A stretch of 64,000 nt of DNA from Adiantum capillus-veneris (GCA_014529385.2 CM043971.1:98723985-98787984); one strand, 5' to 3'. Shown: positions 42,401 to 55,713, counted from the first letter of the stretch. Numbers and translations: made by a program. Notes: generated by a model from the letters alone, not told the origin.

Positions 42401-43585
42401 TATGAGAAGATGGAAACATCCATGGCACTCATTCTCTCAGAAGAGCTCAGCTCCATCAAGAAGGAACATCGAACAATAGAGGGAGATGAAGTGTTAGAGA
42501 AAGTCTATTAAATTCTAATTACTGACTTTGCATGTATTGGTGGTGGAGGGTCATCAATTTATTTTCCTTGATGACATTGCAAATACACTTGGCTCACTAA
42601 TTTCAATGGGTAGAGATGATCGTTCCGGAATCAACCTTACAAGGCAAGCTCTTGAAGAAATGGATGAGGATAGTGAGGTAAGTATTCTTAGAAATAGATG
42701 TTTGTCTATGCTTTTTTACAATTAGTAGCAATGTTCTTTAGATTGTTTTTCATTCAACATACCACATTGATAAGTTTGCTATGCAAACGAGAGGCTCTAG
42801 CAATGTGTTCGCTGGCAAGAATAGCTCCTTGTGGGACTACCTGAGCTACATGGGGCCATCCAATCTTTGAGTTGCTCACATAGAGTTCTCAAAGCATGGT
42901 TGTGCAGAGCTACTCAAGTGCAAGGCATTGAGTGTTGTCCTTACCATAGAGTCCCTCACTCTAAATGCCAAAAAATGTATACTAGTGGAGAGGTGACAAA
43001 CCCTAAAGAGGTAAAAACCCACCTTGGCATGAAGCCCCCCAATTATCCCTTACCAAATGATATAATTTGCAAAAAGACAAACAATCCATGATATAATTTC
43101 AAAAACAATTGGTCTTTGTATTGTCTTTTCATTTTTTATTGTATTGTGTATATTTTTAATTAGTTCATTTTGTCTGTACAACTTTGATTAAAGCAATTTG
43201 TATCTGGAATGGCTTCCACAAAAACCTCCAATCGCAAGGACAAAATGTGGATACTCAAGGGAGATGTCTGAAAATTTTTCATTCAAAAAAATCCACAAGG
43301 GGGTGTAGCAAAGGGTATGGGAGGCTAATGGTGTTGGGCGGGACAAAAGAAACCCCTATGCGTCGTGGCATGTAGTGAAGTTATGATCATTAATACCCTC
43401 TACCTAGCCCCCATGGCCCCGTTTCAATGAAAAATTGTCCAACAATCACTCTGGACTATGTCATAAAAAAAAGCACACTTCGTCACTTAAATTAAACAAC
43501 TTGAGATGTACATTTACAAATAATTCACAATTTTAAACAAGTAATTGTACAATTGTGAAAAATGGTACAAATTGAGTCATTGATA
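39405..43585. other. LTR remnant followed by unassigned DNA
   Basis: 39405 to about 39800 is probably the Copia LTR remnant. Beyond that I recognise no gene. A 30-bp unit with GGTACTACTTGCTTCCATA occurs twice (40309-40370). Short frames at 40408-40893 (- strand) and 42528-42725 (+; VVEGHQFIFLDDIANTLGSL) have no family I can name. Confidence 0.4.
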
Positions 43586-43888
43586 TTATATGAAAAGATT
43601 ACAATTCTCAAAAGAGATTTTACATGGGGATATTCTAATTTTTATGGAGGCAGCCCTCATTTTGTAAGTTGATGGAAATGGAAAAATAAGTGTTTTTGAG
43701 AGTGACCTCTTTGCGTGCACCATATAGGAAACACCATCTTGGAATAGTTGTACTAATATATCCTCTGAGGCATCTTGTAGGGCCATTAGGGTAGCACGTC
43801 GTATCCTTGTTATAGTCAAATCACTAATCTCCCTGACAACTCGAGAGAAGTACGCTTTAGGAATGATTGCTCTTCTAATATTTTCCAA
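43586..43888 (-). pseudogene. Histone H3-like (possibly CENH3-like) fold remnant
   Basis: The - strand frame contains YFSRVVREISDLTI then RATLMALQDASEDILVQLFQ and VHAKRSLSK. This follows the histone H3 fold (F-x-R-L-V-R-E-I, A-x-x-A-L-Q-E-A-x-E-x-x-L-V-x-L-F-E-D, then I/V-H-A-K-R-V-T). One missing base after HAKR would explain the shift to SLSK. The start chosen is the first ATG; no proper H3 N-terminal tail is visible. About 60 residues align by eye, loop 1 is about two residues shorter, and the last helix is lost. Likely a decayed copy, not a functional histone. H3 versus CENH3 cannot be decided by eye. Confidence 0.5.
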
Positions 43889-44868
43889 TCTCCCTTAGAG
43901 CCACCATTTATGGCCTCCATCTCCATTTTTTCTGCGATTTTTATGGCGGTGGTGGAGCTGGCTACAAGCTCATTGATGAGGGTCTTGTTTGTAGTTTGTC
44001 CTCCTCTCCTCTTGTGTCTATTGCTCTTCAGGTGTCAACTTGCATTTCTTCTTCTTTGCACATTTTTTGGTAGATTGTGAAAACTTTGAAGGGTTTGAGC
44101 TCCCGGTGACATCTTGTTGGACGGTTTGAGATCTATCTTTTGCCACCTTCTTCTGAGCATCTATCATTGTTTGTAAATTGGCAAGGTGGACTCTCTTAGT
44201 CTCTGTAACATTTAATGGCCTAGTAACTTGTGTGTAGCGGAAAATAGCATGAACATAGTGAGCATTTCATTATAATAGATTCCTAATGAGAATAACAAGA
44301 GTGCTTGGGTGGAGAGAGCAACAAAAAGTATAACACCTAGCTAGATAGCATGGACAATACTTCAAAAGAGAGAGAAATTAAGGTATTGACAACAATTGAG
44401 GACCGAATTTACATGGAGCCGGTCCCCCCTCCAAAAGGCTTTGTATTATGGTTTCTCCCATCAAGAGAGACATTTTACAATACAATTCTTTGTGTTCGTT
44501 CAATACTAGCTAGTGCAATGAAGATGGAAACTTCATGCACTAAGCAAAACACTTATCAAACACAACATCAATTCCCTCACGGTCTCAGACCCAAGACCTC
44601 ACACACCTTTGAAGACGGTGAGAGCTAGCGGGGTATGAGAGTAGATTGAGAGGAAGAAGGAGTATTCTTACGAGAAAGATGTACATCTCATCACATAATC
44701 ACTCATATTAACATAGCTTAGCTTAATAATTAGCATGGTAGAGGAGATGAGCATGCATTGAAGCTTGGCTCTTGGTTGGATTTGCATCACAAAGCCAAGA
44801 GTTTTTGGTGTAGGCCTCCCTTCTCACAAGCTTGGAGTAGGTGGTAAGATTTCCATTAAAGCTTGAGA

Positions 44869-44869
<1 letters not shown>
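43889..44869. other. Unassigned DNA
   Basis: The - strand at 43900-44230 has a Lys-rich frame (KCAKKKKCKLTPEEQ) just upstream of the H3-like piece; no family recognised. Otherwise nothing. Confidence 0.35.

Positions 44870-44951
<82 letters not shown>
44870..44951. repeat. (GA)n microsatellite
   Basis: About 41 GA units. Confidence 0.95.
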
Positions 44952-44955
<4 letters not shown>

Positions 44956-46528
44956 TCTTCTTGCTTCACACATGAGTTTGTGTGAGTGAGTAAGTGATAA
45001 TGCCTTGTAAAATTCATCCTCCTCTCTCTCTTGGTTGACCCCTCTTGCTATTTGCTCATGCTCACATCCTATTTGCCCATGCCAGGCTTAGCCAATGAAA
45101 TTTAAGCAGCATAAGTGATAGCCTTCTGACATGTGTCCCCCTTTACCCCTTTGTGAGAGATTTAGGTAATTAATTAATGCAGCTAAACTCTCATTGGACC
45201 CCTTTGTCTCCTGGCCAATAGGAATCAGGCAAGCCATTGGGCTGTTGAATGCTCATTGGACCCCTTGGGAGATTGTCCAATAGTCTTCTAGAGAGTTTAA
45301 TTCTTGTTGGTTCTTTTATTGAGTGTTTTTAAATCAATTAAACTAGATTTACTCTAGCCTAATTCTCATTGGTCTACCTCCATGGCCATCCAATAGGAAT
45401 TGAGTACACCTTGTGGGCATCTGGGTTAGGGAGCTGACATATGTCCCTCTTTCCCTTTGTGTGCAAACGAAGCTTGTGTGTGTGTGTGTGTGTGTGTGTA
45501 TTTCTCTCTCATCCCCCACTTCTTGGGCTCGCCCCCTCCTTTGTAGGACTTGGGAAGACTTTTTTACACACATACAAATCATCCAAATTTCCTAAGCTTG
45601 ACCATTGGACTCAACCTTTGAATTTTGGAATTTAGCATTTTGGAAGTCTTAATGGGATGAACCTTATGGTCTTTTAAGTCCATTGTTATACATTGCTCTT
45701 TTGCAGCTGGCCCCCCCTTTGGATCCGTATTTTCCCTCCTTTGGATCCCTACTGTGGCCGGTCTGCTAGCTTCACCAATATTCTAGCTTTTTCTCCCCTG
45801 GCACTTCCCCATATTAAATGATCAGTTTAACATGAGAAAATCGTTTAGGAGAATTAGATATTAGTTATTATGACAGTCTCTATCCTTTTCCACTCCTCCT
45901 ACACCCTCTGCCTTTTCTTCTTCTCCTATTTCTCTTGTGCTTCTTTCTCTGCCTCCTCTTTCCTCTTTTTCTCTTAAGCTTTCATGCTCTTCTTGGCCTC
46001 TTGTGCTTCATATTTAGGGTCACCTAGTATGACCTTCCAAATAAGGGCCAAACTTGTGTGGTGTAGTATGGGAATTTGGTTGAACTACAAGGGACGACTG
46101 GCAATATTTTCATGTTAAGGAGAGGGCCTTGCTATTCTTGTTTGGTGACCCTTGTTTCTTCTTCTGCTCTTGCTTTCCTCATTGATCCTTTTCCTCCCAC
46201 CTTCATGACATGTATTGTTGAAGTAGAATTCTTGTTCTTGGTAGTGTGAGCATTGTATTCCGCGGCTACTCCAAATTCCCAATGGAGCATATGTGTTGAG
46301 AAAAAATGTGCCATGTCCAAAAAGTACATTCTACAAACAAATAAAAACAACTTTAGTTCAAACCCACAAGCAAATCAACTATAGAGGCTAAGTGTTTCCC
46401 CCATCATGTAATGTGTAATGTGTGTTTCTCCTCCCCGAGCATCAACCATTTGGGCTGTGAAAATGTTAATTACAAACTACAAGGTGGAGAGCTCATTTGA
46501 GGTTTTTTTTTCAAGCAGACTAATTAGA
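44952..46528. other. Unassigned DNA with a (GT)n tract
   Basis: (GT)n at 45474-45499. CTCATTGGACCCCTT occurs twice (near 45190 and 45251). No coding region supported. Confidence 0.4.
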
Positions 46529-46740
46529 TTGACAGATTGCCACATGTGAGCATGCTGAAGTCCAAGGGCTGCTTTGTTACCTTTGTAGGTGATTATGTCA
46601 CATATATTTGTGGGACTTTCATAGTCACAATAATTTGACAGATTGCCACATGTGAGCATGCTTAAGTCCAAGGGTTGCTTTGTTACCTTTGTAGGTGATT
46701 ATGTCACATATATATGTGGGACTTTCATAGTCAGAATAAT
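46529..46740. repeat. Two tandem 106-bp units
   Basis: TTGACAGATTGCCACATGTG starts both units (46529 and 46635). Few differences. Confidence 0.9.
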
Positions 46741-47005
46741 TTGAAAGCGAATACCTTGCTTTACTACCACCCATACATATTTTATTGGGATGATCCAGTG
46801 TAATTCTTGATGCATTCTTGTCCTTTGTTAGCTCAACCAGATTACCATGAAGATTGACATTTGAGAAAATGGCTTCAAGTTCTCTTATACACTCATCCCT
46901 TATTTCTATAGGCCCCATATTCCAAGAATAATCAATGTGGAGCATTAGAAACTTGTCAAGAACTCGTAAACGTGCATGAAGGGTGCACACATGCATATTT
47001 GCCAA
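46625..47005 (-). CDS. Unrecognised ORF overlapping the 106-bp repeats
   Basis: A 126-codon frame. Segments MGPIEIRDECIRELEAIFSN and NASRITLDHPNKICMGGSKA look protein-like, but I recognise no family. The C-terminal third lies in the second 106-bp unit, and the next unit repeats the same peptide (CDIITYKGNKA). It may be a gene fragment or chance. Confidence 0.2.
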   Translation of the reverse strand: MANMHVCTLHARLRVLDKFLMLHIDYSWNMGPIEIRDECIRELEAIFSNVNLHGNLVELTKDKNASRITLDHPNKICMGGSKARYSLSNYSDYESPTYICDIITYKGNKATLGLKHAHMWQSVKLL

Positions 47006-48382
47006 TGGAATGTGTAAAATAGGATCCCAATTTAATTCTTTTGTATCCCGATTAGTGAATACACTCTGGTCAAAACTAAGGATACCTTGGGATCATTGTT
47101 GTAGTGCTTTACTCACTCTTTGCATATCGAACACACCTTTCATAGAGTTGGCCCCACATTTGCATAACGGACACACCTTTCATAGAGTTGGCTCCACCTT
47201 TGTCACACTTTCCCTTTCCATCCTTTGACATGTTGGCCTTTGCACCCTTGCCTTCCGCGGTTGTCAAGAAGTTATTGTGGCAACAATACATGCATGTAAA
47301 GAGGGTCATAGTACCTTGCTTGGACCCTAACATACACTTCAAAGTTTTCAAATATTTTGCCAAGTGCCATTCAACTTGGAATGTACCCAAATTTGAAACC
47401 TACAATCTTTGCCCTTCCTATTGTTCCCAAATAACGTCAACAATTAGAGTGTGATTGAAATAACGTGAAGGACTCATATGCCTCATGCAAGAGATGAAAA
47501 GCTACCATCCATCAAATATTCTTTTTTGATTGAATCCCAAAACACATGATTTTCTTGTATTGGAATTTAGCTCAACATCAACCCCCACCAAATCCCTATT
47601 CATAAGGGTAATGCTTACTCTTTTGAGACATTAACCTATCACAACCTGGACTCATCAAGCTTGGAATGTCACATACAAGAAAACACTTTTAAAAAAACCT
47701 CTATTTACGATTTGAATAAGGTAATTTCAATCCCCATTTTTATGTTTATACAATTTTCAATTCAATAAAGTATCATACTCTTGAATTATTATATAATAGT
47801 TGAGCCATCATAAGCGTGAATATCATTTTACCTTAAGCGTTTCTTTTTTGTGCTTTCAAGGTTGGAGTCTTTGACGCGCCGATTATCTTGATAAATTGCA
47901 TTTTTGTTTGAGGACCTAGCTTAGGCCAATTCAGGGTGCTTTTGTACTCACTTTTTGTGCACACTATGATTATCCTTGGGTTTATCTCTGGGCTTTATCT
48001 TCAAAGTGCTACTTCATGAGCGGGGTTATTTTTCCCTTGGGGGTGTTCCTCGCTGACATGGAATTGGATGTGATGATGTCAGGGGATTTGTGCGGCATGG
48101 GGACACTAGGTCTCGGTGGATGGGGGGCAGAGTTTGTATTCATTGCAGAGGGGAGAAAAAGGGCGAGTGATTGGAATACCTCAAGTCTGAAGAAGATTTT
48201 TAATCCTTTGGTGTTTGGTAATTGTTTATGATCAGAAGAAATCCTACTCGGGGTGATCAAGAAAAGTCAAAACAAGGTGGACGATGGCTATGCTATGCAG
48301 ACTGAGTTTAATCTAGAAGCCGTGTTTTGGAGTATAGAGTAGTGCTATGATCAATCAATAGTGTTATATTATGGGTCAATGA
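47006..48382. other. Unassigned DNA with a 40-bp tandem pair
   Basis: ACACACCTTTCATAGAGTTGG occurs twice with period 40 (about 47121-47200). Short open frames on both strands at 48009-48260 have no domain. Confidence 0.4.
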
Positions 48383-48960
48383 ATGTCAGCACATGGCTTA
48401 TGGGAGTGGGCGACAGCGACGACTAACAATAGGAATGCAGTTTTCCACTTCACCATTTTGCTTATGCTATGCCCTAGATGCCCAAGTTCTGCACGAACGA
48501 AGAATTTATGGACTTCTGTGTGGGTCATTCTCAAATGCTTTCCTTTATGGCTTCAAGTTTATGTTGACTCCATTGCTGCTATGCTAGGCAAGTGCTCTTC
48601 ATTTCAAAATTGCAATGTGTAAGGTCCTTCTTGGATTTTAAAGAATGCATATTGTGGAATTTGAGTAAACCTATCCCTAAGTATTTGAATTTGAGCATGG
48701 GCAGTATTGGTGCATATCGACAAGAATTAGTATTTGTGTCATTTCCAAATGCTTGCTACAAGTATTGTAGAATTGGGCACTATGCAAGGAACTGCCATGA
48801 GGCGCTAACTGCCCCTTCCCTGAGGATCAAAAGAATGTGGAGACGGGTCACTAGAGAGGTTGGGCCTTTAGCGAATAGCACAAGGATGGAAGTGAACACC
48901 AAGGAACAGGATGGGGAAGATGGATAAAGAGATGGATTGCAATGCAGAGGAGTTACAAGA
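48383..48960 (+). pseudogene. Plant L1 ORF1-like fragment with CCHC knuckle
   Basis: Two frames give TSVWVILKCFPLWLQVYVDS (DUF4283-like region) and, after a shift, FVSFPNACYKYCRIGHYARN followed by C: a zinc knuckle CYKYCRIGHYARNC (CX2CX4HX4C). The layout matches ORF1 of the L1 at 57539-58026, but the copy is separate and decayed. Confidence 0.6.
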
Positions 48961-50660
48961 GGAACAAGATAACCGATCGGAACTTCTGGTGTGATTATGT
49001 GAGGTCCCTGCCCCTTTTTGAGAGGAGCGGAGTACCTTTGATAGGTCTCCAATCCTGAAAAAGAAAAACCAACGGACATTGCCTTAGCTACTACGTAGCC
49101 ATGGGCATGAACCGTTAGTGAAGGATTGGTCCTATCTCGCTATGGCGGAGCGTGACCACCATAACCCTATCTAAAAACTATCTATAATCAATTATACCTA
49201 AAAGTATAAATCTTAGAGTGACCAACCTGTGCGCTTTTTTCTCCATGTTTCAGAAGCACAGCCGCCAAGGTTTGTCTCTTTTAAGATTTATGACTTTAAA
49301 AAAAAAATTCTAGCGTTGGAAAGTTACCCGACTCATCGGGTCCACCCGTCCATAGAATGATACCGTTGGGGTATTATTCTCCCACTTTCCACACCACACT
49401 CACCCTTCTTTTGTTATCTAATTACTACCACACTGTTTAAACATACATGTTCCTTTACTTTATTTATGATACTGGTTCGTTAAAACACCCCTTCAAACAG
49501 TATTACAAACAGTAGTCAAACAAGAAGTCATCCAATTTTAAACCAACAACCCTTGGATTAGGTTCACTTAAGAATCTCTACTGGCGCTATTATGTCCGAT
49601 CGGTATATACATTATTTATAAAAACCCTTGTCCTCATGAGCATCCCATAGCGCTCAACAAGTACTCGTTGTGCTAATTTGGACGTACTCCCGCCACAGCA
49701 ACAACGGTGTCAATCTGGGCGTCATCCTCACGCCACGGCAAAACAAAACTGCAGTATCCAGCTGGGCTAATCTGGGTGTACTCCCACCACAACATCAGTG
49801 GTGCCATCCTGGGCGTCATCTCACGCCTCGGCAACTGCCACATAATACCAGCGCTAATAAGTAGAGAGACTTGAGAGGATCTATACCGAAGGTTTTGGAC
49901 AAACATTCTTTCCTATAGCAACCAGTTTAACCAGACATTCTTTCCTACTTGTCAAACATATGCCGAGTTTCTTGGGGTTAAGCCCCTTGGTTTTGGTCCT
50001 TGTTTTCTTTTCATAAGGTAAATAATATATTCCTATGGTCTCGCATATGCAATGATGCATAACTTGAAACTGCAATACTAACCTGTACCATAGCTCCGAT
50101 TGGTCCGATTGGTGGAGACATAGCATGTTCCGCAGGAGTTCCCCCTTACTTGTACCGGCTTCATAATCATTAACGCCTTGTGTTCGAGCACGCTTTAGAG
50201 CCATTTTTTTGTACTACACTTATGTTATACACTTAGAACTTTAAATTGGTCAATTTGCCTAGTAGTCTCCTTATTTCCAAAGAGAATCTGTAATTTGAAC
50301 CCTCGCCAACTCGGATTCACACTTAGTGTTGTTGTTCTACATCTAATTTCTATACATCAAATATTTGCTAATTGTAATCAATCAAAAATTAAGTGTGTAA
50401 ACTATGAGTGAAAGTTTAGGAATGCATTACTTTTATGCTTCACATTTCTAATCCAATTCTAACTTCAATTTCTATACTTCAACTAAATCAATTTTTAGTA
50501 TTATTCAAAATTCTACTTAATCTAATTGACAATAAAGTTGGTGAATGAGAATTTCATCATGTATAATAAGAATATGATGAGTTCTCTTATGTATTAACTT
50601 TCAATTAACTATGCATAAGTTAATAGTGAAGATGTACTAAGTAGACAGAGTAGGTATACT
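48961..50660. other. Unassigned DNA with a TATA box and imperfect tandem repeat
   Basis: ATTTATAAAAACCC at about 49611 could be an LTR or promoter TATA. Two ~100-bp imperfect units (GCTAATYTGGRYGTACTCCC ... CTGGGCGTCATC) follow at about 49673-49850. No gene. Confidence 0.45.
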
Positions 50661-51315
50661 TAGAGAGATTAGAGTAAGAGAAAACATACACACACATCTT
50701 TTCTAAAGTTAATTGAATCTTACTAATCCATTAGAATTATTAGAGTAAAAGAGAACATACACACATCCTTTTCTAAAGCTAATTGAATCTCACCAATCTA
50801 TTAGAGAGATTAGAGTAAGAGATAACGCACACACACATATATCCTTCTTAAAACTAATTGAATCTTACTAATCTATTAGAGAAATTAGAGTAAGAGATAG
50901 CAAACACACATCATTCTTAAAGTTAATTGAATTTTACTAATCTATTAGAGAGATTAGAGTAGGAGATAGCACACACACACACACACACACACACATATCC
51001 TTCTTAAAACTAATTGAATCTTACTAATCTATTAGAGAGATTAGAGTAAGAGATAGCACACATACACACATATCTTTCTTAACACTAATTGAATCTTACT
51101 AATCTATTAGAGAGATTAGAGTAAGAGATAGCACACACACACACACATATCCTTCTTAAAACTAATTGAATCTTACTAATCTATTAGAGAGATTAGAGTA
51201 AGAGATAGCACACATACATACATATCTTTCTTAAAACTAATTGAATCTTACTAATCTATTAGAGAGATTAGAGTAAGAGATAGCACACATACATCATTCC
51301 TAAAGTTAATTGAAT
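50661..51315. repeat. Minisatellite, nine units of 69-85 bp
   Basis: Each unit is TAGAGAGATTAGAGTAAGAG, a variable CA/CATA run, YCTTCTTAAAACTAATTGAA and TCTTACTAATCTAT. Unit length varies only in the CA run, so two kinds of slippage are nested. Outer units are more diverged than the central ones, the pattern of local homogenisation. Confidence 0.9.
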
Positions 51316-52821
51316 GCTTAATTAATACGCTCCTTATTAGTCCACTAGAGTTTTTGCTCTCTTAGTGGTTTGTGGACGCCTTCTCTCTGAGAGAAGTGGC
51401 AGCACTTCGTGAGCGCTATAGAGGCAATCTCTATGTTATAAAGTGTGAGCATGGATGCTCTATTTATAGCAGAAAAGAAAACGTCCAACTTTTTTTTTCC
51501 AAAAAAAAATAATTTTTTTTAATTTTTTTAAAAAATAATTTTTTTTTCCAAAAATCATACCCGCGTTTTTGGTACCCTTGTGGTACCCATCAGCTTGACC
51601 AATTTGTCATTATCATCAAAAGATAAGGCCACACATCCCCCCCTCATTAAGATTAGTCAAGACTAGCCTCTCCTTTTCATGTGACAGTGTGTCCCACTTT
51701 GTCCCCTCCTATGTGAGTCCAAGTGAGTCCATGTGCCTTCATTTGTCATCCCTGTGTATTCTTTTGTCTTTATAATTATTTTATTTATTTTCTTAATGAT
51801 AATTTGCTTTACATTTTTAAGTTACACTTTACAGTCTTATATTAACTTTACAGTAGTAAAAGAAAATTCTACAATCAGTAACTAAGTCTTACAATAAGTT
51901 AATTAGTGATTCATATAGCTAATTTTGTAGCATAAATTTTAAATTCTAGGTTTTCTCAGCCTACGATTCATAATTTGAACTCGAATATCTTGAATAATGA
52001 GTGATGGTTAAAAAAATTCAAATGCGTAATAGAATTTGTGTGAAATTCGAAAGTAGAGACCTTACATATTAGCAAAGAGATTGAGAGCCTGCTCGCGGAG
52101 GAGGTACAGGATAATCCTATGCAGATAGACAATCCCGCAGATAAGCCAGAGCCAATTATCTTAGAGGGTTTCAACCTTGAAGGAAATAGCAATGAGGTCG
52201 AGTGCCCTTGTGTTGAGGTACATGACAAGACAAACATGGTCAGTAAGGATGTGTGATTGTAGAACCAACATCTAGACCTAATTAATCACTTGGTGAAGGT
52301 TACAGCTCCTTGACCACCACTGAGTCTACTGAAAAGAATAGCTAGAAAAAGTGATAGTTGCAGCAATAGGTTTTGGCTAGGCGATCAAGGGGTGTGATGT
52401 GACAGGGATCTCTCCTTAGTGGCAACCCCAAGCCAACCTAAATCCCATTGGTGTCGTTCAATTTCAGGGTGGCACTCTTTATCAACTGATGTAACAATTT
52501 CATTGTGTCCTAGGTGGTGCCAAGGCTCGGTAGGAGCATGGCTTACAATGTAACTTTTTTGGTTTCAAAGTATATACATGCACTCACTATTGTAACTTTG
52601 GGGGAAAAAAAAGATTTGAACTAAGGTGACTTTACATGATAAGAAGAAATCCTTTTGCAATTTAATTTGCTAACCATTTTTCCACTTTCCACAATGGCAC
52701 GGTTTTTTAAAGAAGAAACGAGATATTTATTTGAAATTCATATACTAAACAAAAACCCAGTTGGTACCTTTAGTATCTCCACAAGTTTTATCTCAAAATT
52801 TAAAAGATAAGCATGTTTTTC
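51316..52821. other. Unassigned DNA, possible L1 ORF1 fragment
   Basis: AT-rich runs at 51490-51555. A + frame at 52076-52255 reads ESLLAEEVQDNPMQIDNPAD and ends with a stop; it resembles the linker of an L1-type ORF1, but weakly. No other feature. Confidence 0.35.
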
Positions 52822-53103
52822 ACATGGACATCCATCTTTTTTTTTTTTTGGCAAAACTCACAATTGTGAGTGAATTATATTGAGCAGCCAAAAAAATTAC
52901 AAGGTTTTGTCATGCTCATGTTAAGCCATGACAACATCCAAGAATCATAATTACAACGGCTATTAGGGCAGCCACTCCCACTGATGGCCAAGGTTTGCCC
53001 CCATCCCAGGTATTCCGTCTGCTGACAACAAGGCACAAGTAGTCCTAGATCAGTCCTCCGAGTGATGCTTGCACCCGAGTGCCCATATTAGCACTTTGCT
53101 TTC

Positions 53104-53980
53104 CTATATAATTTCTGCGAAGCTTGCCACCTCAAATCCTTCTTCAAAAACCCGGCGGTTCCTTGTTAGCCATACATTATGAAAGAAGAAGTATCTGGCA
53201 ATCTGAGTGATGAGGAGGAGTGCAGGACTACCTGAGTTTTTACCTCCAAAGCATAGATCAGTCTTGAAAAAACTAATTTTCCATGTTCTCTGGACCCACT
53301 TGCATACTTTCCCTGCGAGGCCTTTTATAGCTGGGCAGTCCATGAAAAGGTGGGCCAGATCTTCACTAGTCAACCTGCACCGTGAGCATCGATCTGACCC
53401 AATCCCTCTCTCCTGAATCTTCACCCCCGTCGGTAGAGCACCCCAAATAACCTTCCATAAGAAAGCCTTCATATATTGTGGAACCTTTGGCTTCCATATG
53501 TTATCCATTACATGCTCCCACCTTTCCTCCGGCCATTGCTTTTTCCATAGCTTATTAAGGGGGCTAGACCAATTCTTCTTTTGCATCATTGTCTGATAAA
53601 TGATTTTAGTATGGGGTTTCCACAAGAGACTGCTTCCGGGCCATTTCGAGGCTTTCCAATCCAAATCCGAGTCACAAATTGGCATCACTAGATTGTCAAG
53701 TTCTTTCATCACTTTGTGGACAAGCAAGACCTCCAAGCTATTGAGTTGGTACTGGGCAATCATAAGGTCAATGTTTTCCAACTCTTGTTGACACTGTCCC
53801 AGAAGTGCTCAAGTTGGATCAGACCCTTATTATTCAGCTCCCTTGCTGTCTCAATGCAATAGGGAGTTTGTGGCGGATCTACAACTTTGGAGAGCCAGGG
53901 GGACCAATGTAGGATGGAGTTCTTGAAGTATCTGGCTTCTTTCCCCCACTTTAAGACTCCTGCTACTCTATTGCATTTTC
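53104..53980 (-). pseudogene. L1 ORF2 C-terminus, frameshifted
   Basis: Continuation of RT in two further frames, ending with the zf-RVT type knuckle CSRCRLTSEDLAHLFMDC preceded by KAFLWKVIWGALPTGVKIQE, the standard plant L1 C-terminus. Confidence 0.85.
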
Positions 53981-55713
53981 TTACCAATTCTCTTGAGTTG
54001 CCCCCAGTCTTAAGGTAGACCACGCCGGGGCAAGCAGCTTGTCATGAAACTCCACTCCCCTCCACTTTCCTCCCTTCGAGCCAAGTTTAGTTGCTTCTAT
54101 CATATCTCTTATCATAACTGCCCAAACTTGATCCTGTCTAGCCAAGGAAACAACAAATTTGGTGCAACAAGCTTCTGCATGGGTCACAGGGTTAAGAATC
54201 CCGAGGCCTCCTTGATTCCCTGGCCGAGCAATCGATTCCCAACTGGCCCATTGCCATGGCCTGGAAGATTTTGTGTTATTTTTCCATAAAAATGTTTTTA
54301 CTAGTTTTAAGAACTCTTTCCAATGACACTTAGCCATCTTGAGAAGCGGGCTAGCGAAGGCAATATAAGGAATCATGAAGGCATTAATCACTTTTATCCG
54401 ACTTGGGAATGGGAGAAGAGAATACTCCCACCTACTCATTTTCGTTTTTATTTTTTCAAGCACCCATTCGAATCTTTGCTTGTGAGTTACATCCACCCCC
54501 AAGGGGGCTCCCAGATGTCTAAAGATCTTTCCTTTTGTAACAATCTCCCCTAACCATACAGAAGGATCAAATGAGTCATTTCCTGATAGGGAAATCATTC
54601 TTGACTTCTCTATATTACATTGGGACTCCGAAGCTACCGAGAACACTTGTACAATCTCCAAAGATTTTCTGATGACCTGGGGGCACGCCTTCAAGAAGAG
54701 GAGAGAATCATCTGCAAAAAGTTTTGCCAGGAGTTGCCTATTTCCTGGTAAAACAAGGCCTTGCACCTCCCCGCGTTCAGCACTAGCTTCGAGCATCATG
54801 ATTAGAGGATGTGATCCTATGGCGAAAATTAGGGGGGCAAGAGGGCATCCCTGTTTAATAGACCTTTTAACCTCAAAAGAGCCCACAATTCTACCATTAA
54901 ATAGGAGATCTGACTGGCTTCCAGCCCCCATCACACAAACCATCCGACAAAGGCGCGGCCCAAAGCCTAGAGCTTCCATGATGGCTTCTATATATGTCCA
55001 GGTTATTCTGTCATAGGCCTTGTCCAGGTCCAACCGCAGCAAAATGCACTCCTGCTTTGTGACAGTTGCATATTCTATGCCCACCATTGCTGCCAAGATA
55101 TTATCGTATATGGACCTTCCTTTAATGAAACCATGTTGATGGGGGGAGATGATCTTCGTTAGTAAGGGGGCTAGTCTGAGGGCCACTGCTTTAGCTATAA
55201 TTTTGTAGGCCACCGGCATCATTGTTATAGGGCGCCAATGTTGTAGTTTAGAGCAGTAGATCTGTTTTGGGATGGGCTTGATAAGCCCTCTCTTCACACT
55301 TGTCTCCAACAACCCTTCAACCATGGCTTTATTGGCCAAACTTGTGATTGGGGCCTTGAGATGTTCCCAAAATTTTGCATAGAATTCCACCGTCATCCCA
55401 TCCCAACCAGGGGACTTTTCCTTGCCAAGGGCTTGCAATGCTTGCCTGGTGAACATTCGTCTTCGGAAAATGCCCGTTCCAAGTTATTAGCTTTTGAGTG
55501 GGGAATTTCCTTTTTAACACTCTGTAGTAAGGTCCCTCTGGCTTCCTCCACTTCTTGGGACTGGGTCTCCGACCGTCCAATAATTTGACTGAGATAGCTC
55601 AGCATCATACCAGCCATTTCATCTCGGTTATGAACTGTTGTCCCTTTCTCATCATCAAGCAAGCGGACGTGGTCCCGGCTCTTCTTGATTTTTAGAGCCC
55701 TAAAAAAATGAGC
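53981..55713 (-). pseudogene. L1 ORF2 reverse transcriptase
   Basis: The main frame 55456-53981 (491 codons) contains EKSPGWDGMTVEFYAKFWEH, NYR-like HWRPITMMPVAYKIIAKAVA, HQHGFIKGRSIYDNIL, LLRLDLDKAYDRITW, IKQGCPLAPLIFAI and the catalytic LFADDSLLF. The FADD form and LDLDKAYDRI are typical of plant L1. The N-terminal linker lies in two other frames (55662-55329), so at least two shifts precede this block. Confidence 0.9.

Noticed and set aside
50661-51315. CRISPR-like array appearance
   Set aside because: Units are contiguous tandem repeats with a CA run, not unique spacers, and the genome is a plant.
51968-52237. - strand 89-codon ORF
   Set aside because: No domain, and the opposite strand has a more protein-like frame.
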